A DNA stretch of 64,000 bases from JALYTZ01 sp036559125 (GCA_036559125.1 DATBTT010000079.1:1-64000), one strand, 5' to 3'; positions 26,456 through 34,818 are shown, counted from the stretch's first letter. Notes: generated by a model from the sequence alone, not told the origin. A program made the numbers and translations.

Positions 26456-27688
26456 ATGGACGACATGCACGTTTTTCACGATCGAGCCCACGAGCTCATG
26501 GCTCTCGAGGACCGCTACGGCGCTCATAACTATCATCCCCTAGACCTTGTGGTCGAACGCGCGGAAGGCGTCTGGCTTTACGACGTGCAGGGGAAGCGGT
26601 TCCTCGACTGCATCAGCGCCTATTCGGCTGTAAACCAGGGCCATTGCCATCCGCGAATTCTGGCGGCGCTGATCGAACAAGCGCGCAAGGTGAGTCTCAC
26701 GTCACGCGCCATGCGCAACGACCGCATGCCCGGCTTTCTCGAAAAGCTCACGAAGCTGTGCGGCTACGAAGTGGCGTTGCCGATGAATACGGGAGCCGAG
26801 GCGGTAGAAACCGCAATCAAGCTGGCGCGGCGCTACGGCTACGACGTCAAGGGCATCGCACCCGATCGTGCCGAGATCGTCGTATTTTCGAACAACTTTC
26901 ACGGCCGGACTACCGCTATTGTCGGCGCGAGTTCCACGCCCGAATACCGGCGCGGCTTCGGGCCGTTCGCCCCCGGATTCGCGATCGCACCGTACGGCGA
27001 CTTCGACGCGCTCGCGCGGGCTATCAACGCTAATACGTGTGCGATTTTAATCGAGCCGATTCAAGGCGAGGGCGGCGTCATCGTCCCTCCCGACGGCTAC
27101 CTCAAACGCGCGTGGGGGTTGTGCCGCGAGCATCGCGTGCTCTTCATGGCCGACGAGATTCAAACCGGGTTCGGTCGCACGGGCGATCTCTTTGCATGCG
27201 ACCACGAAGGCGTCGAACCCGATGTGCTCATCGTCGGAAAGGCTCTGGGCGGCGGATATTATCCGGTGTCGGCAGTGTTAGCCGGCAACGAACTGATGAG
27301 TCTCTTCAAACCCGGCGACCACGGTAGCACCTTCGGAGGCAATCCGCTTGGGTCGGCGGTTGCCGACGCTGCAATAGACGTGATCGTCGACGAAAACTTG
27401 GTCTCCCGCTCGCGTTATGCCGGCGCCAAACTCATGCAGGGATTACGCGCCATCGAATCCCCGATCGTCACCGAGGTTCGCGGACGCGGGCTAATGATCG
27501 GCATCGAGATGTCTGTCGCGGCGCGCACCCTCTCCGATGCTTTGCTCGCGCGCGGCATCGCCGCCAAGGACACGCAAGAACGTGTATTGCGCATCGCGCC
27601 GCCGCTGGTGATTTCCGATGACGAGATCGATCTGCTGCTACACGAGCTTGGGGAAGCTATTGGTTCGCTCGATCGAGCACGCGAATAG
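26456..27688 (+). CDS. rocD: Ornithine aminotransferase
   Basis: 410 residues, class III PLP aminotransferase. Signature blocks: DRYGAHNYHPLDLVVERAEGVW and SAYSAVNQGHCHPRI, both typical of ornithine-oxo-acid aminotransferases, plus MNTGAEAVETAIKLAR, ADEIQTGFGRTG and the cofactor lysine in IVGKALGGG. It converts ornithine and 2-oxoglutarate to glutamate semialdehyde and glutamate, linking arginine and proline metabolism. In-frame ATGs at 26456 and 26465 are both possible. The divergent gap to the hydrolase gene is about 115 bases and holds a small GC-rich hairpin near 26398-26420. Confidence 0.92.
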   Translation: MDDMHVFHDRAHELMALEDRYGAHNYHPLDLVVERAEGVWLYDVQGKRFLDCISAYSAVNQGHCHPRILAALIEQARKVSLTSRAMRNDRMPGFLEKLTKLCGYEVALPMNTGAEAVETAIKLARRYGYDVKGIAPDRAEIVVFSNNFHGRTTAIVGASSTPEYRRGFGPFAPGFAIAPYGDFDALARAINANTCAILIEPIQGEGGVIVPPDGYLKRAWGLCREHRVLFMADEIQTGFGRTGDLFACDHEGVEPDVLIVGKALGGGYYPVSAVLAGNELMSLFKPGDHGSTFGGNPLGSAVADAAIDVIVDENLVSRSRYAGAKLMQGLRAIESPIVTEVRGRGLMIGIEMSVAARTLSDALLARGIAAKDTQERVLRIAPPLVISDDEIDLLLHELGEAIGSLDRARE

Positions 27689-27752
27689 CAGCACGGAACG
27701 CCCGTATCCCACTCGCTACCGCGGTACGCCACCCCAAAACAAACACGCGCGT

Positions 27753-27831
27753 CCCTTCGACAGGTTCAGGGTGACGGACCGGCGCCACCACTTCAGCAGC
27801 TCCCCCGTCATCCCGAGCTTGTCGCAGGACC
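27753..27831. repeat. Two dispersed repeats in a convergent gap
   Basis: A forward copy with CCCTTCGACAGGTTCAGGG starts at 27753. A diverged copy (CGTCATCCCGAGCTTGTCGC) runs at about 27806-27826. They fill the space between the ends of rocD and the M61 peptidase gene. Confidence 0.7.
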
Positions 27832-27834
27832 CGT

Positions 27835-29709
27835 CTAGCTTCGGGGTTTGACGACGTCGTTTAAGTGGTCGGGCTTGTTCTTCGTGCGAACCAGATGCGG
27901 GTAACGGGGGCCGCCGTAGTATGCGATCGAGACGGTGCGGTACGCGTCGTTTTTGCTGACTAACAATCGAAGCGGTTGATGCGTTTTTTGGGCTGCGACG
28001 ATTGCGTCGTACATCAGGTCATCCGAGTACGCACGCCCGTTTACCGCCTCGATTTTGCTAAGAATATCCATACCCGCCTTATACGCCGGCGATCCAAAGT
28101 GCACGTCCGAGACCATTCCGTTGCGCACTTGGAAGCCAACCGAATACGTGAAGTTATTCTTCTTCACGTCGTGCGAGGGCTTTGCGGTGTATGCAAGTTT
28201 CCAACCGTCATCGGTAAAGCCGTCCGGCGGATGCACCGCAATGTCGTCGATCCATTTGTGGAAGAAGCCGGTCCAGTCATACGGCTGCACCGCTTGCAAG
28301 CCCGCGATAACGTCTGCCCGCGTATACGTCTTGACGATCGGGCCGGTGTTGCTTTGCCCGAAGAACGCGCGAGCGAACGTATCGAGCGATTTCGAATTAC
28401 CAGAAAGATTGCGAATGATGCCGTCGGCTTTTAGCCACATCAACTGGCCTTCCGAATAGAAGTCGACGCCGCGGCGTTCCGCGTAGTACGCGCGCGGCGC
28501 GCCGTAGAGGAACGGTCCCGAGGTGGCCGTATCGCCGAGCGGACGCCATAGGCGGCCCGGTTCGTTGTCGTAATTGGCGTAGATTGCCGCGACGTGATCG
28601 GGCCAGTTCTTCGCCTCGCGAATGCCGTCGCGAAAGGACATTACGTCGCCGTAATATTGCGTCATGCCTTCGTAGACCCAAAGCAATCCATCATCGAACG
28701 GAAGGTTTGGATTCTTGGGGTAGAGTCCGGCCGGCATGCGATACTTTCCATCCCACGAGTGATTGAACTCGTGCGAGAGCAAATCGCCGCCCCGTTCGAG
28801 AGAGACCGGATTGGTGAGATAGTCCCCGCCCTCGCCGTCGTCGCTCGACTCGTGGTGCTCCACGCCTTCGCCGGGCATCACGTCCGAGACGGTTAGCAGA
28901 AAGTGGTAGTCGTGCCAGTGGCGCGCGCCATACATCGCGAGCATCTCGCGCACGAGCGTTTTATAATGGTCCACTACTTTTGCGCTCGCGTCGAGCTCTT
29001 CGGGAATGTCCGCGCAGACGTTGAGCGTCGCGGTGCCGGGGAATGCGCCCGTATCCTTCCACAGCTCCCATCGGCGGAAATTCACGCACGCGTCCAGCGG
29101 CGAATCCATCAGCCGTTCCAGCGACGTCGTGCTCCACGTGACGGTGTTGCCCGAGCGCTTTTCGTCGTAGAGTGCGGATGCGAACTTCCAGTTCGCACCG
29201 GGCACGATTAGCGTAGGATCGAACATCGTGTCTTGAAACGTGCCCGTCGACGGGTAGAGAATATTCTGATTCCAGTCGATGACGAAGATGTTGGGCGACG
29301 ACAAGCGGTTCGACGAATAATTACCGAACGTCGCACCGAGATACGTCATCGCGACGTCGATCGACGTCGCGCCTTGCGGAACGGTGAGATCGAACGCAAA
29401 CATATCGTACGGCTCCCGTTTCCAGGGAACGGTCACGCCGTTTGCCTCAATGGTGAGGCCGGCGACATTTTGAATCGGCCCCACGGGGCCGTGTTCGCCG
29501 GGAATCCATTGCGGGTAGTACAACGTGAGCTTCCCGGGAGACACCGGGATGATTTCGCGCGTGCGCACGATGTTTTGCGTGGGAGCCAGCGATGCATCGA
29601 CCGTCAGTTTGATTGGCTGCGCCGCCGAAACGCCTTGGGCGGTCAACGCATACACGAGCCCGGACGCGACGGCAAAAGCAACCGTCACGCGTAGGAAGGC
29701 ACAGTTCAA
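27835..29709 (-). CDS. Secreted M61 family metallopeptidase with PDZ domain
   Basis: 624 residues with a signal peptide ending VSAAQ. N-terminal beta domain (about 30-200) with the YPQWIPGEHGP block, then a thermolysin-like catalytic domain with zinc motif HEFNH at 313-317 and the downstream EGMTQYYGD glutamate, then a C-terminal PDZ domain (SVGFQVRNGMVSDVHFGSPAYKAGMD). This is the glycyl aminopeptidase family, active on peptides with N-terminal glycine or alanine in the periplasm or outside. Expressed alone, as its neighbour upstream is about 110 bases away. Confidence 0.92.
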   Translation of the reverse strand: MNCAFLRVTVAFAVASGLVYALTAQGVSAAQPIKLTVDASLAPTQNIVRTREIIPVSPGKLTLYYPQWIPGEHGPVGPIQNVAGLTIEANGVTVPWKREPYDMFAFDLTVPQGATSIDVAMTYLGATFGNYSSNRLSSPNIFVIDWNQNILYPSTGTFQDTMFDPTLIVPGANWKFASALYDEKRSGNTVTWSTTSLERLMDSPLDACVNFRRWELWKDTGAFPGTATLNVCADIPEELDASAKVVDHYKTLVREMLAMYGARHWHDYHFLLTVSDVMPGEGVEHHESSDDGEGGDYLTNPVSLERGGDLLSHEFNHSWDGKYRMPAGLYPKNPNLPFDDGLLWVYEGMTQYYGDVMSFRDGIREAKNWPDHVAAIYANYDNEPGRLWRPLGDTATSGPFLYGAPRAYYAERRGVDFYSEGQLMWLKADGIIRNLSGNSKSLDTFARAFFGQSNTGPIVKTYTRADVIAGLQAVQPYDWTGFFHKWIDDIAVHPPDGFTDDGWKLAYTAKPSHDVKKNNFTYSVGFQVRNGMVSDVHFGSPAYKAGMDILSKIEAVNGRAYSDDLMYDAIVAAQKTHQPLRLLVSKNDAYRTVSIAYYGGPRYPHLVRTKNKPDHLNDVVKPRS

Positions 29710-29818
29710 GATACGATCCTCTTATATGGGATGGGACCGATAGGCTACCGCGACCAAATCGTGGAGACCTTGCGCGATCATCGTGCCTGCCAACTTTATG
29801 ACACGATCGATACGAGCG

Positions 29819-30286
29819 TTACCCGAGATTCAAGCGCATCTCCAGCCCGGCAACGAACCCAAGCGATTCGTATAACGGGCGTCCCATCGGCGATGCATAG
29901 AGGCGCACGTGCGCGCAATCTTTTGTGCGGCACCACGCGATTGCGCGCTCGGTGAGTCCGCGAGCGATGCCCAGGCGCCGATATTCGGGCAAGACGTACA
30001 CGCCGGCGAGGCGCGCCGACGGTTTGGGGAAAATGGCGCTCGCCGCGTGAACGTTGAGAAAAGCGGCCGCAGTGCCCACGATCGTACCACCCATCTGCGC
30101 ACCGAAAACCGCGGACTCCCCGCGCGCGAGGCCTTCTCGAAAGAAAGCGACTAAGATAGCCTTCCAATCCGGAACGAGCGTGCCGTGCTGCATCCGCAAT
30201 TCCACGAGCATTGCTCCCCAGAAAGCCGCCGCCACCTCCAGGTCTTCGTCAGGCAAATCCCCGTAAACGGTGCCGATCATCGTCAT
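29819..30286 (-). CDS. GNAT-family N-acetyltransferase
   Basis: 155 residues from the ATG at 30286; the longer frame to 30445 runs opposite the infC leader. The acetyl-CoA pyrophosphate loop is seen in AGVYVLPEYRRLGIARGL, followed by the helix TERAIAWCRTKDC and the C-terminal PLYESLGF typical of GNAT enzymes. The acceptor is unknown. It is divergent from the infC operon. Confidence 0.85.
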   Translation of the reverse strand: MTMIGTVYGDLPDEDLEVAAAFWGAMLVELRMQHGTLVPDWKAILVAFFREGLARGESAVFGAQMGGTIVGTAAAFLNVHAASAIFPKPSARLAGVYVLPEYRRLGIARGLTERAIAWCRTKDCAHVRLYASPMGRPLYESLGFVAGLEMRLNLG

Positions 30287-30300
30287 GTTAGGAGCTTCGC

Positions 30301-30330
30301 TTGACGGCGGCCCCGCTCTTCGTGTATGCT
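30301..30330 (+). promoter_or_regulatory. Predicted promoter of infC-rpmI-rplT
   Basis: TTGACG (30301-30306), 18-base spacer, TATGCT (30325-30330). It would give a leader of about 140 bases before the infC start. Confidence 0.5.
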
Positions 30331-30362
30331 CCGGGAGCCGAAGTAGGGCCCTGGGGGTCCTC

Positions 30363-30439
30363 ACCGGATGCCTTCGGGCGATCCGGTCTTCATACGAGGG
30401 GCCGCCGGTAGGTTCCGTTCGATGGGGTCGCTTCGGCGA
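30363..30439 (+). promoter_or_regulatory. Two TTCG-loop hairpins in the infC leader
   Basis: A strong stem at 30363-30387 (arms ACCGGAT.GCC and GGC.ATCCGGT around TTCG) and a smaller one at 30428-30439 (TCGC TTCG GCGA). Neither has a T run, so they look like leader structure rather than a terminator. They could take part in autoregulation by IF-3 or L20, known for this operon in other bacteria. Confidence 0.45.
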
Positions 30440-30475
30440 TGCCATTTTTCGTTATATGACCAAGGAGTATCGCTC

Positions 30476-31096
30476 ATAGCTCGACCGCTGCGTATAAACG
30501 ACCAGATTCGAATCCGACAGGTTCGCGTAATCGACGAGGACGGGTCGCAACTCGGGATCATGTTGACCGAGGACGCCCTGGCTCGCGCGCGTACCGGAGG
30601 CCTCGACCTGATCGAAGTCTCACCGACGGCCCAGCCTCCGGTGTGCAAAATCGGTGACTACGGACGACTCAAGTACGAACAATCGAAGAAAGACAAAGAC
30701 GCCCGTAAAAAACAGAAGAACTTCGAGTTAAAAGAAGTTAAACTGCGGCCCAAGATCGAGACGCACGACTACGAGACCAAGGCGCGCATGGCCGAACGTC
30801 TGCTGCAAGACGGCAGCAAAGTCAAAGTGACGATCATGTTCCGCGGGCGCGAGATCACCTACACGGCCTTCGGCCGCAGACTCCTCGATCGCATGGCCGT
30901 CGACATGACGCCGATTGCAATCGTCGAGCGCGAACCGAAGCTCGAAGGAAAAAACATGTTCATGATTTTGGCGCCGCGCGCGGTGCCGACCGGACCGCCG
31001 AAATTCTTGTCGCAGTATGACAAGCACGACAAACACGAAGACGAGCATCCGGCCGACGACGCGGAAGCCGAGACGAAGGAGCCCACCAGTGCCTAA
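30476..31096 (+). CDS. infC: Translation initiation factor IF-3, apparent AUA start codon
   Basis: 206 residues read from ATA at 30476. It binds the 30S subunit, keeps it free of 50S and checks the start codon. Both domains are present: IARPLRINDQIRIRQ and LIEVSPTAQPPVCKIGDYGR (N-domain), then KEVKLRPKIETHDYETK and VTIMFRGREITY (C-domain). An AAGGAG at 30462-30467 is 8 bases before ATA, and conserved residues begin exactly there. No ATG, GTG or TTG sits at that distance; the nearest in-frame ATG (30422) has no such site. E. coli infC uses AUU for autoregulation, so a rare start is plausible. The acidic tail (HDKHEDEHPADDAEAE) is an extension. It overlaps rpmI by 8 bases. Confidence 0.9.
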   Translation: MARPLRINDQIRIRQVRVIDEDGSQLGIMLTEDALARARTGGLDLIEVSPTAQPPVCKIGDYGRLKYEQSKKDKDARKKQKNFELKEVKLRPKIETHDYETKARMAERLLQDGSKVKVTIMFRGREITYTAFGRRLLDRMAVDMTPIAIVEREPKLEGKNMFMILAPRAVPTGPPKFLSQYDKHDKHEDEHPADDAEAETKEPTSA

Positions 31097-31295
31097 AATT
31101 CGCACCCACCGCGGAACTGCCAAGCGCGTAAAAGTGACCGCGACGGGCAAAGTGCTGCACCGCCATCAGTTCAGCGGCTGCGGTCATATCCTGAGCAAAA
31201 AGACGCGCAAGCGTAAGCGCAATTTCCGCAAGGATCAGCCGGTGTTCAAAGGGGACCTCAAGCGTCTCGCGCCGACGATCCCGTACTTGGTGTAA
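31089..31295 (+). CDS. rpmI: Ribosomal protein bL35
   Basis: 68 residues from the GTG at 31089, with AAGGAG 6 bases upstream inside the 3' end of infC. The sequence PKIRTHRGTAKRVKVTATGK...HILSKKTRKRKRNFRK is diagnostic of bL35. It is a small basic protein of the 50S subunit. The order infC-rpmI-rplT is the conserved one. Confidence 0.96.
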   Translation: MPKIRTHRGTAKRVKVTATGKVLHRHQFSGCGHILSKKTRKRKRNFRKDQPVFKGDLKRLAPTIPYLV

Positions 31296-31309
31296 GGAGG
31301 CTCGCAACA

Positions 31310-31669
31310 ATGGCACGCATCAAACGTGGCGTACACGGTCTCAAACACCGCCGCAAGGTGATGAAGCTCGTCAAAGGCTTCCGCGCCGCGCGCCGTCGCA
31401 ACTACCGCGTTGCAAACGAAGCGCTGCTGCACTCGCTAGCGTACGCGTTCCGCGATCGCCGCGTCCGCAAACGCGATTTCCGGTCGCTGTGGATCAGCCG
31501 CATCAACGCAGCCGCGCGCAAGGAAGGCTTGACGTATTCGGTGTTGATGAACGGACTCAAAAAGTCCGGAGTCACGCTCAACCGCAAGGCTCTAGCCGAA
31601 CTCGCGGTCTCCGACGCCAAAGCATTCGGATCGTTGCTCACCGTCGCGAAAAAGGCGGTCGGTAAGTAG
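31310..31669 (+). CDS. rplT: Ribosomal protein bL20
   Basis: 119 residues, 50S subunit assembly protein and, in several bacteria, repressor of its own operon. MARIKRGVHGLKHRRKVMKLVKGF and RDRRVRKRDFRSLWISRINAAAR are typical. A TAAGGAGG begins at the rpmI stop, 10 bases before the ATG. The next strong terminator lies nearly 200 bases further on. Confidence 0.97.
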   Translation: MARIKRGVHGLKHRRKVMKLVKGFRAARRRNYRVANEALLHSLAYAFRDRRVRKRDFRSLWISRINAAARKEGLTYSVLMNGLKKSGVTLNRKALAELAVSDAKAFGSLLTVAKKAVGK

Positions 31670-31786
31670 TTCGCAAGTCCCGCCGTCAAGCAGCCATCCG
31701 CCGCGTGATTTTTCTCGCGCGATGGGGCATACTAGGTGTATGAGAATGCATCAGTCAACGCCGTTGGTAGCGCTTCTCGAACTTTG

Positions 31787-31840
31787 TTTGACGGGTGGTC
31801 CCGCGAATACCTAGAGCCGAGTTGGTTGCAATGGTTAGCA
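31787..31840 (+). other. Element related to a second copy at 52177-52231
   Basis: Starts TTTGACGGGTGGTC and contains ATACCTA, GGTTGC and GTTAGC in the same order as the copy at 52177 (TTTGACGGGCGGTC, GTACCTA, GGTTTGCC, GCTAGC). It sits in the 299-base gap between rplT and the first DUF4142 gene. Its right half can fold, with CCGAGTT pairing to AACTCGG. Nature unknown; a structured RNA or a mobile repeat are both possible. Confidence 0.35.
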
Positions 31841-31858
31841 AACTCGGCAAGCCCTCGA

Positions 31859-31899
31859 TAAAAGAAACGGCCACGCTCCATGCGCGGCCGTTTCTTTTA
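31859..31899. terminator. Strong bidirectional hairpin with 14-bp stem
   Basis: Arms TAAAAGAAACGGCC (31859-31872) and GGCCGTTTCTTTTA (31886-31899) pair without mismatch around a 13-base loop. The outer A/T runs make it work as an intrinsic terminator in both directions. It would end transcription from rplT or from a small RNA encoded just before it. Confidence 0.8.
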
Positions 31900-31955
31900 C
31901 AGCTTGGGTGCCGGGCCGGAAAGCAAGCGCTGCGTGAAATTCGGGTGGAATGCGG

Positions 31956-31969
31956 TGATAAGTTTATCA
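31956..31969. promoter_or_regulatory. Palindrome overlapping the start of the first DUF4142 gene
   Basis: TGATAA-GT-TTATCA, with its last base being the A of the start ATG. It could be an operator or a small hairpin that hides the start codon. Confidence 0.3.
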
Positions 31970-32478
31970 TGAGACTCATACGCACAGTGGCCGCCGCGAC
32001 GGCCCTCGCCCTTGGCCTGGCCGCGTCGCCGGTCCTCGCCAATGCGGCCTCGCTTTCGCAGGACGACGCCGCCTATTTGCAAACGGCCATACAGACGCAA
32101 CTCGGCCGTTATGCGATCGGGTCCCTCGCGCAAAACAGGGCGACCAACGATTCGCTCAAGACCATGGCTAAAAAAATGGCAACGCAATCCAACAGCGACA
32201 CGAAGATTCTGAGCCAGATTGCAAAGCAAAGCGGCGTCAACCCGCCGAGTAAGCCGACCCTCACGGCCACATATCACTACTCGAATATTTCGTCGCTGAA
32301 AGGTGCGGATTTCAACAAGCAATTCGCGAAATCGGTGCTCATCGACGATCAGGAAGCACTCGATGCGAGCCAACAGGAAGCTAAAAGTGGTAGCGACCCG
32401 CAACTCAAAGCGTACGCGCAAAAGCGCGAATCCGATCTTCAAAACGAGATAAAGACGATTCAAAAATTCACATCGTAA
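31969..32478 (+). CDS. Secreted DUF4142-family protein, copy 1
   Basis: 169 residues from the ATG at 31969. Signal peptide MRLIRTVAAATALALGLAAS...ANAA, then a helical DUF4142-like domain (AAYLQTAIQTQLGRYAIGSLAQNRATNDSLKTMAKKMA, later FAKSVLIDDQEALDASQQEAKSG). The family is ferritin-like in fold and common in bacterial periplasms; its role is not established. A paralogue follows at 32547. A longer frame to 31795 is open but would bury the signal peptide. Confidence 0.8.
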   Translation: MRLIRTVAAATALALGLAASPVLANAASLSQDDAAYLQTAIQTQLGRYAIGSLAQNRATNDSLKTMAKKMATQSNSDTKILSQIAKQSGVNPPSKPTLTATYHYSNISSLKGADFNKQFAKSVLIDDQEALDASQQEAKSGSDPQLKAYAQKRESDLQNEIKTIQKFTS

Positions 32479-32498
32479 AAGAGACCGGCCGATGCAAC

Positions 32499-32531
32499 GA
32501 GGACTGCGCGAGAGTGCGGTCCTCTTTTTTT
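32499..32531 (+). terminator. Intrinsic terminator after DUF4142 copy 1
   Basis: 11-bp stem (GAGGACTGCGC, 32499-32509, with GTGCGGTCCTC, 32514-32524; two G-T pairs), GAGA loop, then seven T (32525-32531). A textbook rho-independent terminator, so the second copy needs its own promoter or read-through. Confidence 0.85.
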
Positions 32532-32546
32532 GGGTAGATAGGTATC

Positions 32547-33044
32547 ATGAACCTATCCCGATCCGCCGCCGCAGCAATAGCCGCGGCGATGATTTTTTGC
32601 GCGTTCCTACCTGCTAGTGCCGCATTGTCAAAAACCGATGCGACGTATTTGCGAACGGCGATGAGCGTTCAACTCGGACGTTACGCGCTCGGGTCGCTCG
32701 GTCGAACCAAAGCGACTTCGGCATCCCTCAAAAGCCTTGCATCGCATGCCGCGACGCAGGCGAGTGCCGACACTCGCGTTTTGAATCGCATTGCGGCCGC
32801 CCAGGGAGTGTCGCGTCCGAAGAAACCGCTGCTTTCGCAGAGCTTCCATTACTCGCGGCTCTCGGGCGTCTCCGGAAAGACCTTCGACGCTCGATTCGTG
32901 GAGTCGATGCTTATCGACGACCGTGAAGCCCTCGATGCCGATCGATACGAGCTCAAGCATGGAAACGACACGCGGCTCAAGGCGTTCGCGAAACATCGTT
33001 CGGCTCGTCTGCGCACGGAGCTGAAGAGGCTCGGGGCAAAGTGA
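32547..33044 (+). CDS. Secreted DUF4142-family protein, copy 2
   Basis: 165 residues, signal peptide to about PASAALS. Aligns with copy 1 along its length (YLRTAMSVQLGRYALGSLGRTKATSASLKSLASHAATQ; VESMLIDDREALDADRYELKHG), so the two arose by tandem duplication and then diverged. The terminator between them suggests separate control. Function unknown. Confidence 0.8.
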   Translation: MNLSRSAAAAIAAAMIFCAFLPASAALSKTDATYLRTAMSVQLGRYALGSLGRTKATSASLKSLASHAATQASADTRVLNRIAAAQGVSRPKKPLLSQSFHYSRLSGVSGKTFDARFVESMLIDDREALDADRYELKHGNDTRLKAFAKHRSARLRTELKRLGAK

Positions 33045-33129
33045 CGGGCGCCCGGTTCCTTGGTTGAAGGCGAGTAACCGCCACCTTCCCGGAGGCCCCA
33101 CACGGCCCCCGCACCGAAGATGGCCCCCC

Positions 33130-34536
33130 ATGCGGAGATGGTTCGGAACACTCGCGCTGCTTTTTGTATCGACCGTTCCTGCCTCGGCACAACCGTCGAG
33201 TCCGCACGTCTTTACCTCTTCGGAGACCGCAGCGGTCGATCGCATCGTCCAAGGCGAGATGCACGACCGGTCCACGCCGGCCTTGGCCATAGGAATAGTC
33301 GAAGACGGGCGGCTGGTGTACGCGCACGGGTTCGGCTACGCCAATCTCGCGAAACGCGCCAGGGCGGGAGCGCTTACTGAGTTCTATGCGGGTTCGGTAA
33401 GCAAGCAATTCACCGCGGCCGCCGTGCTCTTACTCGCGCAAAGTAAAAAGCTATCGCTCGACGATCGCGTAACCAAATACGTCCCCGAACTCGCGGTAGC
33501 TCGCAACGCAACCCTGCGCCAATTGCTCCAGCAAACCTCGGGTTTGCCCGATTACACGCGAGCGCGCGGCATTGCGCCGGATCCGACCAAACCGATCAAA
33601 CTGGACGACCTCTTAAAAGCCGTCAACCGGATGCAACCGGCATTCACGCCCGGAACGAAATTCGAATACAACAATCTCAATTACATGGTGGCCGGGCTGA
33701 TCGTAGCACGCGTAAGCGGCCTGTCGTACTCGGTGTTCCTGCAGACGCATATTTTTGAACCGCTTATCATGACGTCGTCGTTCGTTGCCGGCGACGAAGG
33801 CATTTCGCCTTCGCACGCGGTCGGATACACTCGCTCCGGCGGCCGCTTCGTACCCGCTAAATCCTGGGATCCGAGCTGGCTGTTCGCCGCGGGCGACCTC
33901 GTCACCAACGTGTTCGATCTCTCAAAATGGGACATCGGTATGCCGCTGTTACTCGATGTCGACAGCGTCTCGGCCATGTGGACGCCGAGCGGAGCTCCGG
34001 GTGCCATGAACTACGGGATGGGTTGGGTCGTCGATCAGCGCGGCGGTCACCGCTACATCTGGCACAACGGCGAAATCGCCGGCTACCATGCAATGAATGC
34101 GCTACTGCCGGACGACCACATCGCCGTCATCGTACTTGCTAATACCGACTCGCTCAACGGCCAGGACACAATCGCTCCGGAACGCGTCGCAAACAGCATC
34201 TTGGACGTGGTCGCCCCGTTGCCCCCGGCGCACGTTGACAGCGTTATCGTCAATCGAGCCAAAGACTGGTTGGACCGGCTCGCGCGCGTGGACCTGGACC
34301 GCACGCAGCTCACGTCGAAATTCAACGAGTATCTAACCGACAGTCTCGTTGCGAAGACAAACGTCAAAGCGCTTGGGAAACTTGATTCGATCGTACCGGT
34401 CGAGAGTTATCAAGACTCGGGCGACAACGTGTACGTCTTCCTTACGCGCTTCCAACACGGGACGTTCGACTATCAGTTCCGTGTCACGGCCGATGGTAAG
34501 ATCGACGGCCTCTTCTTAAAACCGCCGACGCATTAG
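33130..34536 (+). CDS. Serine hydrolase, class C beta-lactamase/penicillin-binding fold (S12), secreted
   Basis: 468 residues from the ATG at 33130 with signal peptide ending PASAQ. Catalytic SVSK (SxxK, Ser89-Lys92), YNN (YxN, Tyr180-Asn182) and a WHNGEIAG block in place of the KTG motif. Substrates of this family range from beta-lactams to D-amino-acid peptides and esters; a beta-lactamase role cannot be claimed. The C-terminal about 110 residues, after PLPPAHVDS, form an extra domain seen in many stand-alone S12 hydrolases. Confidence 0.87.
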   Translation: MRRWFGTLALLFVSTVPASAQPSSPHVFTSSETAAVDRIVQGEMHDRSTPALAIGIVEDGRLVYAHGFGYANLAKRARAGALTEFYAGSVSKQFTAAAVLLLAQSKKLSLDDRVTKYVPELAVARNATLRQLLQQTSGLPDYTRARGIAPDPTKPIKLDDLLKAVNRMQPAFTPGTKFEYNNLNYMVAGLIVARVSGLSYSVFLQTHIFEPLIMTSSFVAGDEGISPSHAVGYTRSGGRFVPAKSWDPSWLFAAGDLVTNVFDLSKWDIGMPLLLDVDSVSAMWTPSGAPGAMNYGMGWVVDQRGGHRYIWHNGEIAGYHAMNALLPDDHIAVIVLANTDSLNGQDTIAPERVANSILDVVAPLPPAHVDSVIVNRAKDWLDRLARVDLDRTQLTSKFNEYLTDSLVAKTNVKALGKLDSIVPVESYQDSGDNVYVFLTRFQHGTFDYQFRVTADGKIDGLFLKPPTH

Positions 34537-34539
34537 GAG

Positions 34540-34818
34540 CTAGTCGTCGCCGTTTGCGAGACGGCGGCCCGTGGCTTCGATGACTTTGCCGAGCATACTG
34601 ACTGCTTCGGCACGCGTTGCATTGCTAAACATGTACTTCAGCTTTTCGTCCGAGTCTTCGACGATCAAGACGGCGCGCTTACCCGAGCGAACTGCGGCAA
34701 TCAACTTGTTGAGATACGCTTCGTCTTCGGGTGCCAACACCGATGTGGCCGACCCGTCGCCTTGCACGTCGTTCAGCAAGTATTTGAGAACCGCGTTGAT
34801 ATCCCGTGGAGTGTCCAC
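34540..34818 (-). CDS. Small hypothetical protein
   Basis: 92 residues from the GTG at 34818, preceded by GGAGGA 6 bases upstream; an ATG at 34842 is less well placed. Soluble, mixed alpha/beta, with LNKLIAAVRSGKRAVLIVEDSDEKLKYMFSNATRAEAVSMLGKVIE. No family recognised. It converges with the S12 hydrolase gene, 3 bases apart. Confidence 0.65.
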   Translation of the reverse strand: MDTPRDINAVLKYLLNDVQGDGSATSVLAPEDEAYLNKLIAAVRSGKRAVLIVEDSDEKLKYMFSNATRAEAVSMLGKVIEATGRRLANGDD

